Assembly (NCBI GenBank): GCA_041389565.1
Contig: JAWKRP010000033.1
Location: 1 to 64,000, forward strand
Source: JACKEQ01 sp041389565
Lineage (GTDB): Bacteria; Myxococcota_A; UBA796; GCA-2862545
Direction of reading: 5' to 3'
DNA length: 64,000 nt
This document shows, one piece after another, positions 23,198 to 31,730 of the stretch (position 1 is its first letter; every line of letters begins with the position of its first letter). Under the pieces are notes generated by a model. It did not search any database. It was not told the origin of the DNA and saw only the letters and a program-made list of their open reading frames with translations. The translations under genes were made by a program, and so were the position numbers.

Positions 23198-24168
23198 TCG
23201 CGCTCCTCCTGGCGTGTGGGTCGCCCGCCCCCGAGCCCCGTCCCGAAGGCGTGCCCATCGGGGCCGCGTTCCTGCGGTACTCGAGCAACCAGCTGCGCCT
23301 CGACGACGAAGACCTCGCGCCCTGGCACGACCTCCGCGAAGACCCCGAGCTGCCGTTCGAGCCCCTCGAGAACGCGCTGAACGCCCGGCTCGCGAAGGAG
23401 GCCGGCACCTGGATCGCCCTCCCCGGCAACGCGAGCTGGGGAGAAGCCCGGCGGGCCGTGCAGACGGTGTTCCAGGCGGATGCCGGTCCGATCTGGCTCG
23501 GCGCGCTCGGCACGAACCGCGCTTTCGGTCCGCTCGACAACGCGCCCGGCGGCAGGGCGCTGCCGAGCTGCCCGGAGGGCCCCATCCCCGTGGTGGGCGT
23601 GGGCTACCGCATGACCCTCGAGCTGCACGCCGACTCCCAGCAGACCTGGGCCGACGCCACGCTCCGGTTCAAGCCCATCGTGCAGCTCGGCGAGAACGAG
23701 ACTGCCCTGGCCGAGCTGTTCGACCGCAGCTGCTGGAAGGCGCCCACCTGCGACGTGCTCGGGAGCCCCGCCGAGGTCGCGGCCTGCACCGAGGGGCTCA
23801 CGTCGGAAGCGGCGGTCCCCGACCGCATCGAGATCGGCGGGGAGCACGGCTGCGTCGTGCCCTTCGCGAAGGCCCACGACCACTCCGCCTGGCCGGGCGA
23901 GCTCGGGAAGAGCCTCACGCGCCTCGGCATCGGCGCGAGCACCTCCGCGATGGTGATCGCCGACGAGACCGTCGAGCTCGAGGCCGTGCTGGCGATGCTC
24001 GAGGGGCTGGGTGATCAGGGGCTCGTGAAGCCCCAGCTCGGCATGCTCCGGATGGGCTCGGGCGACACCGCGGGCCTGTGCGACGCGCCCGTGCGGGACG
24101 GCGACGCACTGAAGGCCGCCGCAGCACGGTGGCTCGGAAACCAGATCTCCCAGGGAGAACCCAGATGA
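23194..24168 (+). CDS. Hypothetical lipoprotein, 324 aa
   Basis: No family is recognised. TTG 23194 overlaps the lipase stop as TTGA and gives an extremely short export signal (MIALLLAC) with lipobox Cys at residue 8. A longer signal from an upstream in-frame non-ATG codon is possible (the preceding in-frame codons are Arg-rich). The mature part has paired cysteines (CWKAPTC, CTEG, HGC, LCDAPV). One segment, ELHADSQQTWADATLRF followed by KPIVQLGENET, looks like surface-protein sequence. It was probably co-transcribed with the lipase and the mutase that follows with a 4-bp overlap. Confidence 0.75.
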   Translation: MIALLLACGSPAPEPRPEGVPIGAAFLRYSSNQLRLDDEDLAPWHDLREDPELPFEPLENALNARLAKEAGTWIALPGNASWGEARRAVQTVFQADAGPIWLGALGTNRAFGPLDNAPGGRALPSCPEGPIPVVGVGYRMTLELHADSQQTWADATLRFKPIVQLGENETALAELFDRSCWKAPTCDVLGSPAEVAACTEGLTSEAAVPDRIEIGGEHGCVVPFAKAHDHSAWPGELGKSLTRLGIGASTSAMVIADETVELEAVLAMLEGLGDQGLVKPQLGMLRMGSGDTAGLCDAPVRDGDALKAAAARWLGNQISQGEPR

Positions 24169-25889
24169 CCGACGACCGGATCGCACGTGCCCGCCAGTGG
24201 ATGGCCGAAGACCCGGACCCCGAGACCCGCGCAGAGACCGAAGCCATGCTCGCCGACCCCGCGCGGCTGGAGCGGTTCTTCGGAGAGCGCCTGCAGTTCG
24301 GCACCGCAGGGCTGCGAGGCCCGATCGGGCCCGGTCCGGGTGGGATGAATCGCGCGAACGTCCGCCGGGTGACCGCCGGGCTGGCTGCGTACGTGAAGCA
24401 CTACGCGAAGCACGGCACGGTGGTGGTCGGGTTCGACGGGCGGCGGAAGTCCGACGTGTTCGCCCGCGACACCGCAGCGGTGCTCGCAGGTGCGGGTCTG
24501 CGCGTGGTGCTGTTCGACGAGGTCTGCGCGACGCCCGTGCTCGCACATGCGGTCACGTTCCTCGGGGCGACGGCCGGCGTCATGGTGACGGCCAGCCACA
24601 ACCCGCCGCAGGACAACGGGTACAAGGTGTACTGGGAGAACGGCGCCCAGATCGTGCCGCCCCACGACGCCGGGATCTCCGGTGCGATCGACGCCATCGC
24701 GTCGCTGTCGGAGATCGCGGTGCCGGACGTCGACGCGCTGAAGGCCGAGGGTCGCATCCGGCCCGTGCCTGCCGAGGTGGGCGCGGACTACCTCGCTCGG
24801 GTGCTGGCCCTGCGGGTGCACGCGGGAGCAGAGCGCCGGGCGCGGCTGAAGATCGTGTACACGGCCATGCACGGGGTGGGCACGGCGCCCATCCAGTGGG
24901 TGCTCGGCGAGGCCGGGTACTCCGTGATCGGCGTGCCCGAGCAGGCCGAGCCCGACGGCGAGTTCCCGACCGTGAAGTTCCCGAACCCCGAGGAGCCGGG
25001 CGCGCTCGACCTCGCCATCGCGAAGGCGAAGGCGGTGAAGGCCGACCTCATCATCGCGAACGACCCCGACGCCGACCGTCTGGCGGTGGTCGTACCCGAA
25101 GGCAAGCGCGGCTGGCGTGCGCTCACGGGGAACCAGGTGGGCTGCCTGCTCGCCGAAGACCTGCTCACGCACGGCCCGTCCGACCGCGAGCGCCTGGTGG
25201 CGACCACCATCGTCAGCTCGACGCTGCTGTCCCGGATCGCGGGCGAGCACGGGGCCGCGTACCGCGAGTGCCTCACGGGCTTCAAGTGGATCGCGAACGC
25301 CGCCATCCCGTTCGACGCAGCGGGAGGTCGCTTCGTGCTGGGGTACGAAGAGGCCCTCGGGTACAGCGCGGGCGACGTGGTGCGCGACAAGGACGGCGTG
25401 TCCGCGGCGCTGTTGTTCTGCGACCTCGCGGCGAAGTGGAAGAACGACGGGAAGACCGTGCTCGACGCGCTCACGGCGCTGTACCGGAAGTACGGCCTGT
25501 ACGCGTCCCGCCAGGTGTCCATCACGCACGGAGGCCCCGGCGGGAAGGCCCGGATCGACGCCATCATGAACGGGCTCCGGTCCGACCGGCTCGACTCGAT
25601 CGCAGGTGCGGGGGTGCTGCGCATCACCGACGTGCTGTCGGGCCAGACGGAAGACCTGCTGACCGGGGTGCGCGGTCGGGTCGACCTGCCGTCGAGCGAC
25701 GTGCTGGCGTGGCACCTGAACGACGGCTCGCGCATCCTGGCCCGTCCGAGCGGCACGGAACCGAAGATCAAGTTCTACTTCGAGGTCGTGGAGCCGTTCG
25801 ACAGCGGCGACAAGCTCGAGCACGCCGAGAAGCGCGCCGAAGACCGCCTCGATCGGCTGGAGGCGGGGTTCCGCCGGCTCCTCCGGTAG
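24165..25889 (+). CDS. Phosphoglucomutase/phosphomannomutase-family (PGM2-like)
   Basis: The 574-residue alpha-D-phosphohexomutase interconverts sugar 1- and 6-phosphates through a phosphoserine enzyme. It has the QFGTAGLRGPIGPGPGGMN opening, active-site TASHNPPQDNGYKVY with Ser144, metal loop NDPDADRL, sugar-binding GYEEALGY and phosphate-binding RPSGTEPKIKFYFE. The length and the GTAGLRG...MN opening match the PGM2/phosphopentomutase-like branch better than short PMM/PGM enzymes. ATG 24165 overlaps the lipoprotein stop by 4 bp (ATGA). Confidence 0.92.
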   Translation: MTDDRIARARQWMAEDPDPETRAETEAMLADPARLERFFGERLQFGTAGLRGPIGPGPGGMNRANVRRVTAGLAAYVKHYAKHGTVVVGFDGRRKSDVFARDTAAVLAGAGLRVVLFDEVCATPVLAHAVTFLGATAGVMVTASHNPPQDNGYKVYWENGAQIVPPHDAGISGAIDAIASLSEIAVPDVDALKAEGRIRPVPAEVGADYLARVLALRVHAGAERRARLKIVYTAMHGVGTAPIQWVLGEAGYSVIGVPEQAEPDGEFPTVKFPNPEEPGALDLAIAKAKAVKADLIIANDPDADRLAVVVPEGKRGWRALTGNQVGCLLAEDLLTHGPSDRERLVATTIVSSTLLSRIAGEHGAAYRECLTGFKWIANAAIPFDAAGGRFVLGYEEALGYSAGDVVRDKDGVSAALLFCDLAAKWKNDGKTVLDALTALYRKYGLYASRQVSITHGGPGGKARIDAIMNGLRSDRLDSIAGAGVLRITDVLSGQTEDLLTGVRGRVDLPSSDVLAWHLNDGSRILARPSGTEPKIKFYFEVVEPFDSGDKLEHAEKRAEDRLDRLEAGFRRLLR

Positions 25890-25994
25890 CCCCGGGCTCC
25901 GGTCATCGCGCGTAACCGACACGATCGAGGCTCCGGGTGAAGAGGATGGCGTCAGCGCGAGAGACGCGCTGCTCCATCTCCCCTGGAGGCCCGC

Positions 25995-26519
25995 ATGTCC
26001 CGCTTCTCCGTCGCCGCTCTCGTCTTCGCCGCTGCCTGCACCCCCGACGTGGCCGCGCCCTTTCGCGTGAACGACGTGTACGACGCGGAGTGCCCGACCG
26101 CGCTGGCGGTCGGGGACGAGGTGGACTGGACCTTCACGGCCGACGGGCGGGAGATCGACGTGATCAGCGGGGACGACACGTGGACGGTGGTCTGCGCGAC
26201 GGAGCTCGACGACGGCACGTTCGTGTGCGAGCCGCGGACGCTCTCCGACGGCAGCACCGAGGTGTGGCTCGTCGCCCACAGCGACGACTTCGCGAGGATG
26301 AACACGCTCGTGCAGCACTACCGCCCCGGCGAGCTCGAGCAGGGCGCGCTTCCCGCGTGCGAGTGGGGCTTTCAGGCCAAGGCCCCGATGGAGCTCGACG
26401 AGGACGCGGTCGACACGGCCGCCGTGGTCGCCGCGAACATCGCTGGCGGCCCCCCCGTGTGGTTCGTCACCCTGCTCGCATCGGGCGGCGGCTCCAGCGC
26501 CATCGCCTACTCGGGCTGA
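25995..26519 (+). CDS. Hypothetical lipoprotein, 174 aa
   Basis: I do not recognise this family. The 174-residue product begins MSRFSVAALVFAAACTPD, a lipoprotein signal with Cys15. The mature part is acidic, with Cys in AECPT, VVCAT, FVCEP and LPACEWGF. It would be anchored in the outer membrane. The ribosome-binding sequence GGAGG lies 5 nt upstream of ATG 25995. The 105 bp before it contain no gene. It is convergent with the next gene across 1 bp. Confidence 0.75.
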   Translation: MSRFSVAALVFAAACTPDVAAPFRVNDVYDAECPTALAVGDEVDWTFTADGREIDVISGDDTWTVVCATELDDGTFVCEPRTLSDGSTEVWLVAHSDDFARMNTLVQHYRPGELEQGALPACEWGFQAKAPMELDEDAVDTAAVVAANIAGGPPVWFVTLLASGGGSSAIAYSG

Positions 26520-26520
26520 C

Positions 26521-28230
26521 TCACGGACCGATGACGGTCGCGCCCCAGCCACTGATGGCGCCCAGCGCCAGGGCGTCGGCGAGGCCATCGGTACGGCCGT
26601 GGACCCGCCAGGCGTAGAGCTTGGCCACCAGGCGGTCGCGCAGCGGCACACCCGCGAGCTCGAGCGGGTCGGCCACGGGACCGCTCCGGTCGTTCTCGAC
26701 GAGCCACGCGCGCGCGTCGGCCAGCGCCACCAGCTCCAGGCTGGCGGGGAGGACGGGCGCGCTCTTCCCCGTGCGGCGCAGGTGGACCACGTGGGCCTCG
26801 AGGTACGCCAGGGCGCCGTCCCGGTCTTCGTCGACGGCGTCCATCAACAGCGCACGGGCGCACACGTCCCACAGCGTCGGGTCGGGCACGCTGGCGTACC
26901 GACCCTCGAACAGGGCCCGCAGCGCGGGACGATCCCGCTCCTCTGCGTTCCACAGCAGCCCCCACACGGCCGCGAAGCCCTCCTCGGGTGTGGGACCGGG
27001 CTCCGTCGGGGGCCTCCAGTCGGGCGCGTCGCCCCCCACCCGGGCGCACCACCAGGTGATGCGGAAGGCGTCGAGACCGGACACCGGGGCGTGCCGCACA
27101 TCGCGGAACAGGCGCTCGCGCGCGGGACCGTCGAGACCGCCGTACATCGCCGCTGCCGCCCGGAGCCACACCGAGCCGGACTCCGTGGCGCCCGCGAGCA
27201 CCTCGGGGTGCAAGCGCCAGCACCGCGCATCGACCGCCGGGAACCGCTGCACGCCGTCGTCGTCGACCGCGATCACCACGCGGCCCTCGCGCCTCGGGAG
27301 CCCGGTCATGCGCAGCGACGCGCCCGGACGCCCGAGCGCGACCAGGCGCTTGCGCAGGTTGAACGCGAGGGTCCGGCCGACCATGACCCGACCGCCATCC
27401 CGCGGCCGCACGACCATGTCGTCGCCCTCGGGGCTGAAGTGCGCCTCGAACGCCTCGGTGCCCGGACCTCCCGGAGGGTGATCGCTCGGTCGCCGCTGGG
27501 GCACGGCCCGGAAGGCCGGCTGCAGGAGCACGGTGCTGCCGCGCCGGGCGTAGGGGTGGCGGTCGAAGTCGAGCACGCACCCAGCGAGGTCGTGCAGCCA
27601 CACCTGATCCTGGAAGAGCCGCGAGATCACGGGCTTCGCGAACGGGTCGTCGGGATCGCACGACGCCAGCGGGTCGAACGCGAGCACCGCCTGCCCGTGC
27701 TCGTCGTGGCCCACGATCACGAGCCGACCCTCGGTGAGCGTGAGCCCGTCGACGAACATGCGGTCGGTGTAGCGCGGAAGGTCGGCCCGCTCGGTGCCCG
27801 CGGCTTCGTGCCCCCGCGCGCGCACGGCCGCAGCCTGGAGATCGATGTCGGCCTCGAACAGCCGCAGCCAGGCGAGCAACCCCATCGCTTCCAGCCAGGC
27901 CTCGTGGGCGAGCGCCATGCGCCCCGCGAGGTCTGGAGGGCCGGGCCTGAGCGCGCGCGTCCACTCGGCGAGGGCCGCGAGATGGACGGCCGGCGTGCTG
28001 GCTCCGAGCGCCCGCGCCCGCTCGTCGAGCAGCTCGAAGGTCTCGGGGAGCTCGGGGTCGGGGTGCGCGATGCCCGCGACCATCAGCCGGCCGAGCGCGT
28101 CGCGCACATCGGCCGTCCACCCCTGCACGAGGCCCGTGGACAGGGCTCCATCGTCGGGCTCCCCTTCGACCGTCTCGTCGGGACGGGCCCGGATGCCCTC
28201 GACCTTCGCGCGGACCTCCGCGAGGCTCAT
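26521..28230 (-). CDS. Uncharacterised last gene of the MoxR/vWA operon, 569 aa
   Basis: No family is recognised with confidence. The 569-residue soluble protein has no signal peptide or membrane segment. Its N-terminal 200 residues are helical, a beta-rich centre (LTLTEGRLVIVGHDEHGQAVLAF and GRVVIAVDDDGVQRFP) follows, and the C-terminus is helical and Trp/Asp rich. It closes the operon and overlaps the preceding gene by 4 bp (ATGA). In related MoxR/DUF5682/vWA loci elsewhere this slot is held by other large uncharacterised proteins. A role in presenting or recognising the substrate is an inference. Confidence 0.7.
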   Translation of the reverse strand: MSLAEVRAKVEGIRARPDETVEGEPDDGALSTGLVQGWTADVRDALGRLMVAGIAHPDPELPETFELLDERARALGASTPAVHLAALAEWTRALRPGPPDLAGRMALAHEAWLEAMGLLAWLRLFEADIDLQAAAVRARGHEAAGTERADLPRYTDRMFVDGLTLTEGRLVIVGHDEHGQAVLAFDPLASCDPDDPFAKPVISRLFQDQVWLHDLAGCVLDFDRHPYARRGSTVLLQPAFRAVPQRRPSDHPPGGPGTEAFEAHFSPEGDDMVVRPRDGGRVMVGRTLAFNLRKRLVALGRPGASLRMTGLPRREGRVVIAVDDDGVQRFPAVDARCWRLHPEVLAGATESGSVWLRAAAAMYGGLDGPARERLFRDVRHAPVSGLDAFRITWWCARVGGDAPDWRPPTEPGPTPEEGFAAVWGLLWNAEERDRPALRALFEGRYASVPDPTLWDVCARALLMDAVDEDRDGALAYLEAHVVHLRRTGKSAPVLPASLELVALADARAWLVENDRSGPVADPLELAGVPLRDRLVAKLYAWRVHGRTDGLADALALGAISGWGATVIGP

Positions 28231-29348
28231 GGCGTCACCTTCTCGAGGTCTTCGAGCGTCAGGTGGATCTCGTTCACCCGGAGATCCTGGCGGCCCCGCA
28301 GTCGCACCGGCGTGCCGTACACGGCGGTCATCGGGAAGAACGACAGCCCCCCCGCGGCCGTCGCGCGCCCGAACCACGCGGGCGGACGCAGCTCCGGGCG
28401 GCGCCCCAGCGTCTCGAGGTTGTCGACCAGCAGGTTGTTCTCCGGACGGAGGGGCACCCGGACCTCGAGCTTCGCGCCCCGGGCGTCCAGGAGGTCCATC
28501 CGGGCGACCTGAGCCTTCTCGTCGATCGCGACGGGCCCGAGCCCGGCGGGCTCCACGAGCACCAGTCGCCCTCCCCCGCCCCCCACGGGGTGGACGGCGC
28601 TCTCGCGCAGGAGCGCAGCCAGCCCGTCCCACGAGTCCGCGGCGATTCCGTCGTACACCGACGCGCCGCGCCACGCGCTCGGGGTGATCGTGAGGTCGGC
28701 GTACACGGAGAGCCGCCCGTCCGCCGACCGCTTCGCGTTCCCGAACACGAACGCCCCGTGCGACAGGGCCTGGATGGTGGTGTCGACGTACTCCGACAGC
28801 CCCATGGTGAGCAGCCGGCGCGGCTCGTTGCCGAAGTACGCACACGGGCGTGCGTTCGAGATCTGCAGCACTTCACCGCCCCCGGCGCGCACGTACACCG
28901 TGATGCCCACGAAGTCTGAGTCGGTGACCCAGCCCTGTGCGCCCATCGCCTGGACCTCGATGGGCTCCGGCTGCAGCTCGTACGTGCGCCGCGCCTCGCC
29001 GAGCAGCGCCTTGAGGTCGGCGGGGTCGAGCCCGGTGTCGAACGCCTTCCGGGCGGCTCCGTTCAGCAGCCAGGTGCGGCTGACCACGTCGAGGTAGCGG
29101 TCCATGTGGAAGAGCGGGTCGCGGTCGAGGTAGCGCTGGACCTGCGTCGACAGCGTCTCGAGCTCGCGCTCCACCTTCACCATGCCCGCGTTGTGGGCCG
29201 TCTGGACGAGCGCCGACAGCTCCGTGACCGTCGCGGACGACAGGCGTGCGAGGCCCTGCTGGCCGAGCCGGAAGAGCACCCGGTCGACCCGCGCCACGCC
29301 CTCGCCGAGCCGTTCGCGCTTGGTCTCGGCCGTGCGCGAGAGCGTCAC
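28227..29348 (-). CDS. Uncharacterised operon protein, 373 aa (possible SWIM-less counterpart)
   Basis: The 373-residue protein has a long helical N-terminal half with coiled-coil character (RLGEGVARVDRVLFRLGQQG and VERELETLSTQVQRYL). A beta-rich C-terminal half follows with ITVYVRAGGGEVLQIS and repeated short strands. YehLMPQ-type loci in other bacteria encode a SWIM zinc-finger protein at a comparable place. This protein lacks the CxCxnCxH SWIM motif but has a similar helical-then-beta layout, so it may be a zinc-finger-less equivalent (inference only). GTG 29348 overlaps the TerB gene by 4 bp (GTGA). Confidence 0.7.
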   Translation of the reverse strand: MTLSRTAETKRERLGEGVARVDRVLFRLGQQGLARLSSATVTELSALVQTAHNAGMVKVERELETLSTQVQRYLDRDPLFHMDRYLDVVSRTWLLNGAARKAFDTGLDPADLKALLGEARRTYELQPEPIEVQAMGAQGWVTDSDFVGITVYVRAGGGEVLQISNARPCAYFGNEPRRLLTMGLSEYVDTTIQALSHGAFVFGNAKRSADGRLSVYADLTITPSAWRGASVYDGIAADSWDGLAALLRESAVHPVGGGGGRLVLVEPAGLGPVAIDEKAQVARMDLLDARGAKLEVRVPLRPENNLLVDNLETLGRRPELRPPAWFGRATAAGGLSFFPMTAVYGTPVRLRGRQDLRVNEIHLTLEDLEKVTP

Positions 29349-29776
29349 GGGGCCTCCGTGTCCTCCGGGTCGCCGAGGTCGAGCTCACCGACGTGGTGCG
29401 ACCCCTCGAGGGCGTCGTGCAGGCGCTCGAGCGGCAGACCGAGCAGGTTGGCAGCGGCCTGGAGCTGCACGGCCTCGGTGCTCTCGAAGTGCCCGTCGGC
29501 CATCGCGGAGTCGAAGAAGGTGAGCGCGAGCTCCACCTTCTGGTCCTGATCGAGCTCGGCGGGGAGCCGCATCAGCGCCTCGGACAGGAGGTCGCGGTAG
29601 CGATCGGTGAGGCGGTGCCCGTCGTCGACGAGCCCGTGCCCCTGTAGCGTGGCGAGCGGGAAGCGGTCTTGCACCCAGTCGATCTCGAGCGCATCGATGT
29701 GCTCGTCGGCCCGCATGATCTGGTCGACCACGTGGAACGAGAACACCAGCCGCAGGATCTCCAGATCCGTGTCCAT
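29345..29776 (-). CDS. TerB-like helical protein
   Basis: This 143-residue acidic all-helical protein fits the TerB/DUF533-type fold. The characteristic second half reads DQKVELALTFFDSAMADGHFESTEAVQLQAAANLLGLP, equivalent to the TerB pattern DG-x2-x2-E-x6-aa-x-LGL. TerB proteins occur in tellurite-resistance and membrane-stress complexes together with vWA proteins. ATG 29776 has GGAGGGA 3 nt upstream. It lies 38 bp after the vWA gene and overlaps the next gene by 4 bp. Confidence 0.75.
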   Translation of the reverse strand: MDTDLEILRLVFSFHVVDQIMRADEHIDALEIDWVQDRFPLATLQGHGLVDDGHRLTDRYRDLLSEALMRLPAELDQDQKVELALTFFDSAMADGHFESTEAVQLQAAANLLGLPLERLHDALEGSHHVGELDLGDPEDTEAP

Positions 29777-29814
29777 CTTCCCTCCGTGCGAGACCCTATC
29801 TCAGCGAAGGGGGG

Positions 29815-31008
29815 TCAGCCCTTGAGGATCCGGCCGACGTGCTCCGCCAGCCGACGTGGGGTGAGCGCGCCCACGAACCAACCGCGATCCGCGAGCTCGC
29901 GGGCGAACTGCGCGTCGTGCACGGGCGTACCGCTGCTGTCGAGCGCACACAGCCCGATCCCGCGCACCCCGGCGGCCGAGAGCTCCTCGCAGTGCCCGAG
30001 GATCTCGGCGCGGTCGCCCCACACGTAGAAGTCCGACAGGAGCACGTACAGGGTGCGCGCAGGCTCGGTGACGAGCGCGCTGCAGTACTGGAGCGCGGGC
30101 AGCATGTCGGTGCCGCCACCGAGCTGCACGTTCATCAGGATCTCGAGGGGATCGCGGACGTGCTCGCTCATGTCGACGATGCGGTGGTCCCACAGCACGA
30201 GGTTCACGGTGACGCTCGGCAGCCCCGCGAAGATGCCCGCCATCACGGCACTGTGGATGAGGCTGTCGGTCATCGAGCCCGACTGATCGACGCTGATCAC
30301 GATGCGCCAGCGCGAGCGGTCCTGCGCACGGTTCCGGTAGTCGATCCGGTCGGCGACCAGGCGCTGGGTCTCGGTGTCGTAGTTCTTGAGGTTCCGCCGG
30401 ATGGTGCGGGTCCAGTCGACGTTGCGGAAGCTGCGCACGGCCGGGCCTCCCGCGGGCCTCACCGGACCGGTGAGCGCAGGCTGGCAGTCGGTCTCGAGCT
30501 CCGCCCGGATGCGGTCGACGATCTCGCGCACGCGCGCCCGGGCGATCTCGAGCACCGGGCCCTTCATGAGGTGCTTGAACTGGACGATGGCCTTGAGCAG
30601 GTCGGTGGACGGCTCGGCTCGCGCCAGGATCTCGGGGTCGGTGACGAGCTCGGTGAGGCCGTACCGATGGAGGGCGTCGCGCTCGAGGACCTCCGCGGCC
30701 TCGCGCGGGAACAGGTCGCGCACGCCCGAGAGCCATGCGGGGATGGTGAGGCCGGCCCCGCTCCCGCGGGCTGCCTGGCGGTGCGAGCGCTTCGCGAACT
30801 CGCGGTCGTAGATGAAGTCGAGGACCTTCTCGAGCTCGTCGGCCTGGTTCATGGCGTGCTCGAGGTCGGGCGGAGGCACCCCTCCCCCGTCGGCGTCGGG
30901 ACGGCCCATCCCGGACACGGGCAGCGCGTCGGCCCCGTGCCGGCCGAGCAGGAGGCGCCACCGCATGGCGCGGTCGATGCGCGGGTCGACCTCGAACTCG
31001 TCGGTCAT
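29815..31008 (-). CDS. vWA-domain protein, CoxE/YehP-like MoxR partner
   Basis: The 397-residue cytoplasmic protein has a helical N-terminal region and a von Willebrand factor A domain from ~235. The metal-ion-dependent adhesion site reads VDQSGSM with D241, S243, S245, followed by a conserved Thr in GGGTDMLPAL and an acidic VLLSDFYVWGD. Such proteins act with MoxR AAA+ ATPases as metal-dependent adaptors that recognise target complexes. ATG 31008 overlaps the stop of the secreted-protein gene by 4 bp (ATGA). Confidence 0.88.
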   Translation of the reverse strand: MTDEFEVDPRIDRAMRWRLLLGRHGADALPVSGMGRPDADGGGVPPPDLEHAMNQADELEKVLDFIYDREFAKRSHRQAARGSGAGLTIPAWLSGVRDLFPREAAEVLERDALHRYGLTELVTDPEILARAEPSTDLLKAIVQFKHLMKGPVLEIARARVREIVDRIRAELETDCQPALTGPVRPAGGPAVRSFRNVDWTRTIRRNLKNYDTETQRLVADRIDYRNRAQDRSRWRIVISVDQSGSMTDSLIHSAVMAGIFAGLPSVTVNLVLWDHRIVDMSEHVRDPLEILMNVQLGGGTDMLPALQYCSALVTEPARTLYVLLSDFYVWGDRAEILGHCEELSAAGVRGIGLCALDSSGTPVHDAQFARELADRGWFVGALTPRRLAEHVGRILKG

Positions 31009-31718
31009 TCGGAGGGCTTCGCGTCCCCTTCCCCGTCAGCGGACTCCTCGGGCTCGGGCTCGGGCTCCGGTCCGAGCAGCTCGTACCGCTTGCGGATGGG
31101 CAGGGGCTTCGGGACCCAGGCGCGGATCACGTCGGTGCTCACATAGGGGAACTGCGGTGGACGCTCGGGCGCGTCGCCCGTGCTCGACACCCACATCTGC
31201 ACGAGGAACCAGTCGCGCGCGTTGGCGGCCTTCTCGGGATCATCGGGGATCCACGCCCACACCGGCACCCACATGTCGTTGGGGAGCTTGCGGTGCGACT
31301 CGAGCAGCACCTCGCCGTGCCCGTTCCAGTCGAACCCCACGCACACCTGCTTCGTGATGCCACCCCGCTCCGACAGCGAGTGCAGGTAGAACAGGCGCTC
31401 GTTCGGGCACGCCTTGCCCTCCTTCGTGAGGCCCACGGACAGGAGGATGGGGTCGAACGCCCGCGGGGTGTCGATGCGGTAGACGTGCCCCCAGTCGATG
31501 TCGGCGGTGTGCATGCTGAAGTACAGCTTGCCGGGCGGCGCGATGGCGATGCCCCAGGTCGGCCGCTCGTCGTCGGGCGGCACGCTGCGCACCCCTTCGA
31601 CACACGACCGGGCGTCGGGCGGCGGGTCGACCTGGAAGTCGCAGGAGAGCTCACGGTCGTAGAGGCGCTGGATTCCGCTGTCGGTCGCGAAGGCGGTCAG
31701 CGCGAGGAGTGTCCACAT
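31005..31718 (-). CDS. Secreted protein inserted in the MoxR operon, 237 aa
   Basis: No family is recognised. The 237-residue protein starts with a very short uncharged signal peptide (MWTLLALTAFATDSG). Its mature part is rich in Trp and Cys (Cys in SCDFQ, SCVEG, ACPNE, VCVGFDW) and ends in an acidic EPEPEPEES tail, so it is probably periplasmic or outer-membrane associated. It is odd inside an otherwise cytoplasmic operon. It has its own promoter: TTGGAT-N16-TAGGCT with ATG six bases later and no Shine-Dalgarno, located in the end of the DUF5682 gene. Confidence 0.75.
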   Translation of the reverse strand: MWTLLALTAFATDSGIQRLYDRELSCDFQVDPPPDARSCVEGVRSVPPDDERPTWGIAIAPPGKLYFSMHTADIDWGHVYRIDTPRAFDPILLSVGLTKEGKACPNERLFYLHSLSERGGITKQVCVGFDWNGHGEVLLESHRKLPNDMWVPVWAWIPDDPEKAANARDWFLVQMWVSSTGDAPERPPQFPYVSTDVIRAWVPKPLPIRKRYELLGPEPEPEPEESADGEGDAKPSE

Positions 31719-31724
31719 GGCGGT

Positions 31725-31730
31725 AGCCTA
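31725..31730 (-). promoter_or_regulatory. -10 element of predicted leaderless promoter (secreted protein/vWA segment)
   Basis: TAGGCT on the minus strand, six bases from ATG 31718. TTGGAT 16 bp upstream is a fair -35 inside the DUF5682 coding sequence. It would let the downstream half of the operon be transcribed separately. Confidence 0.6.
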
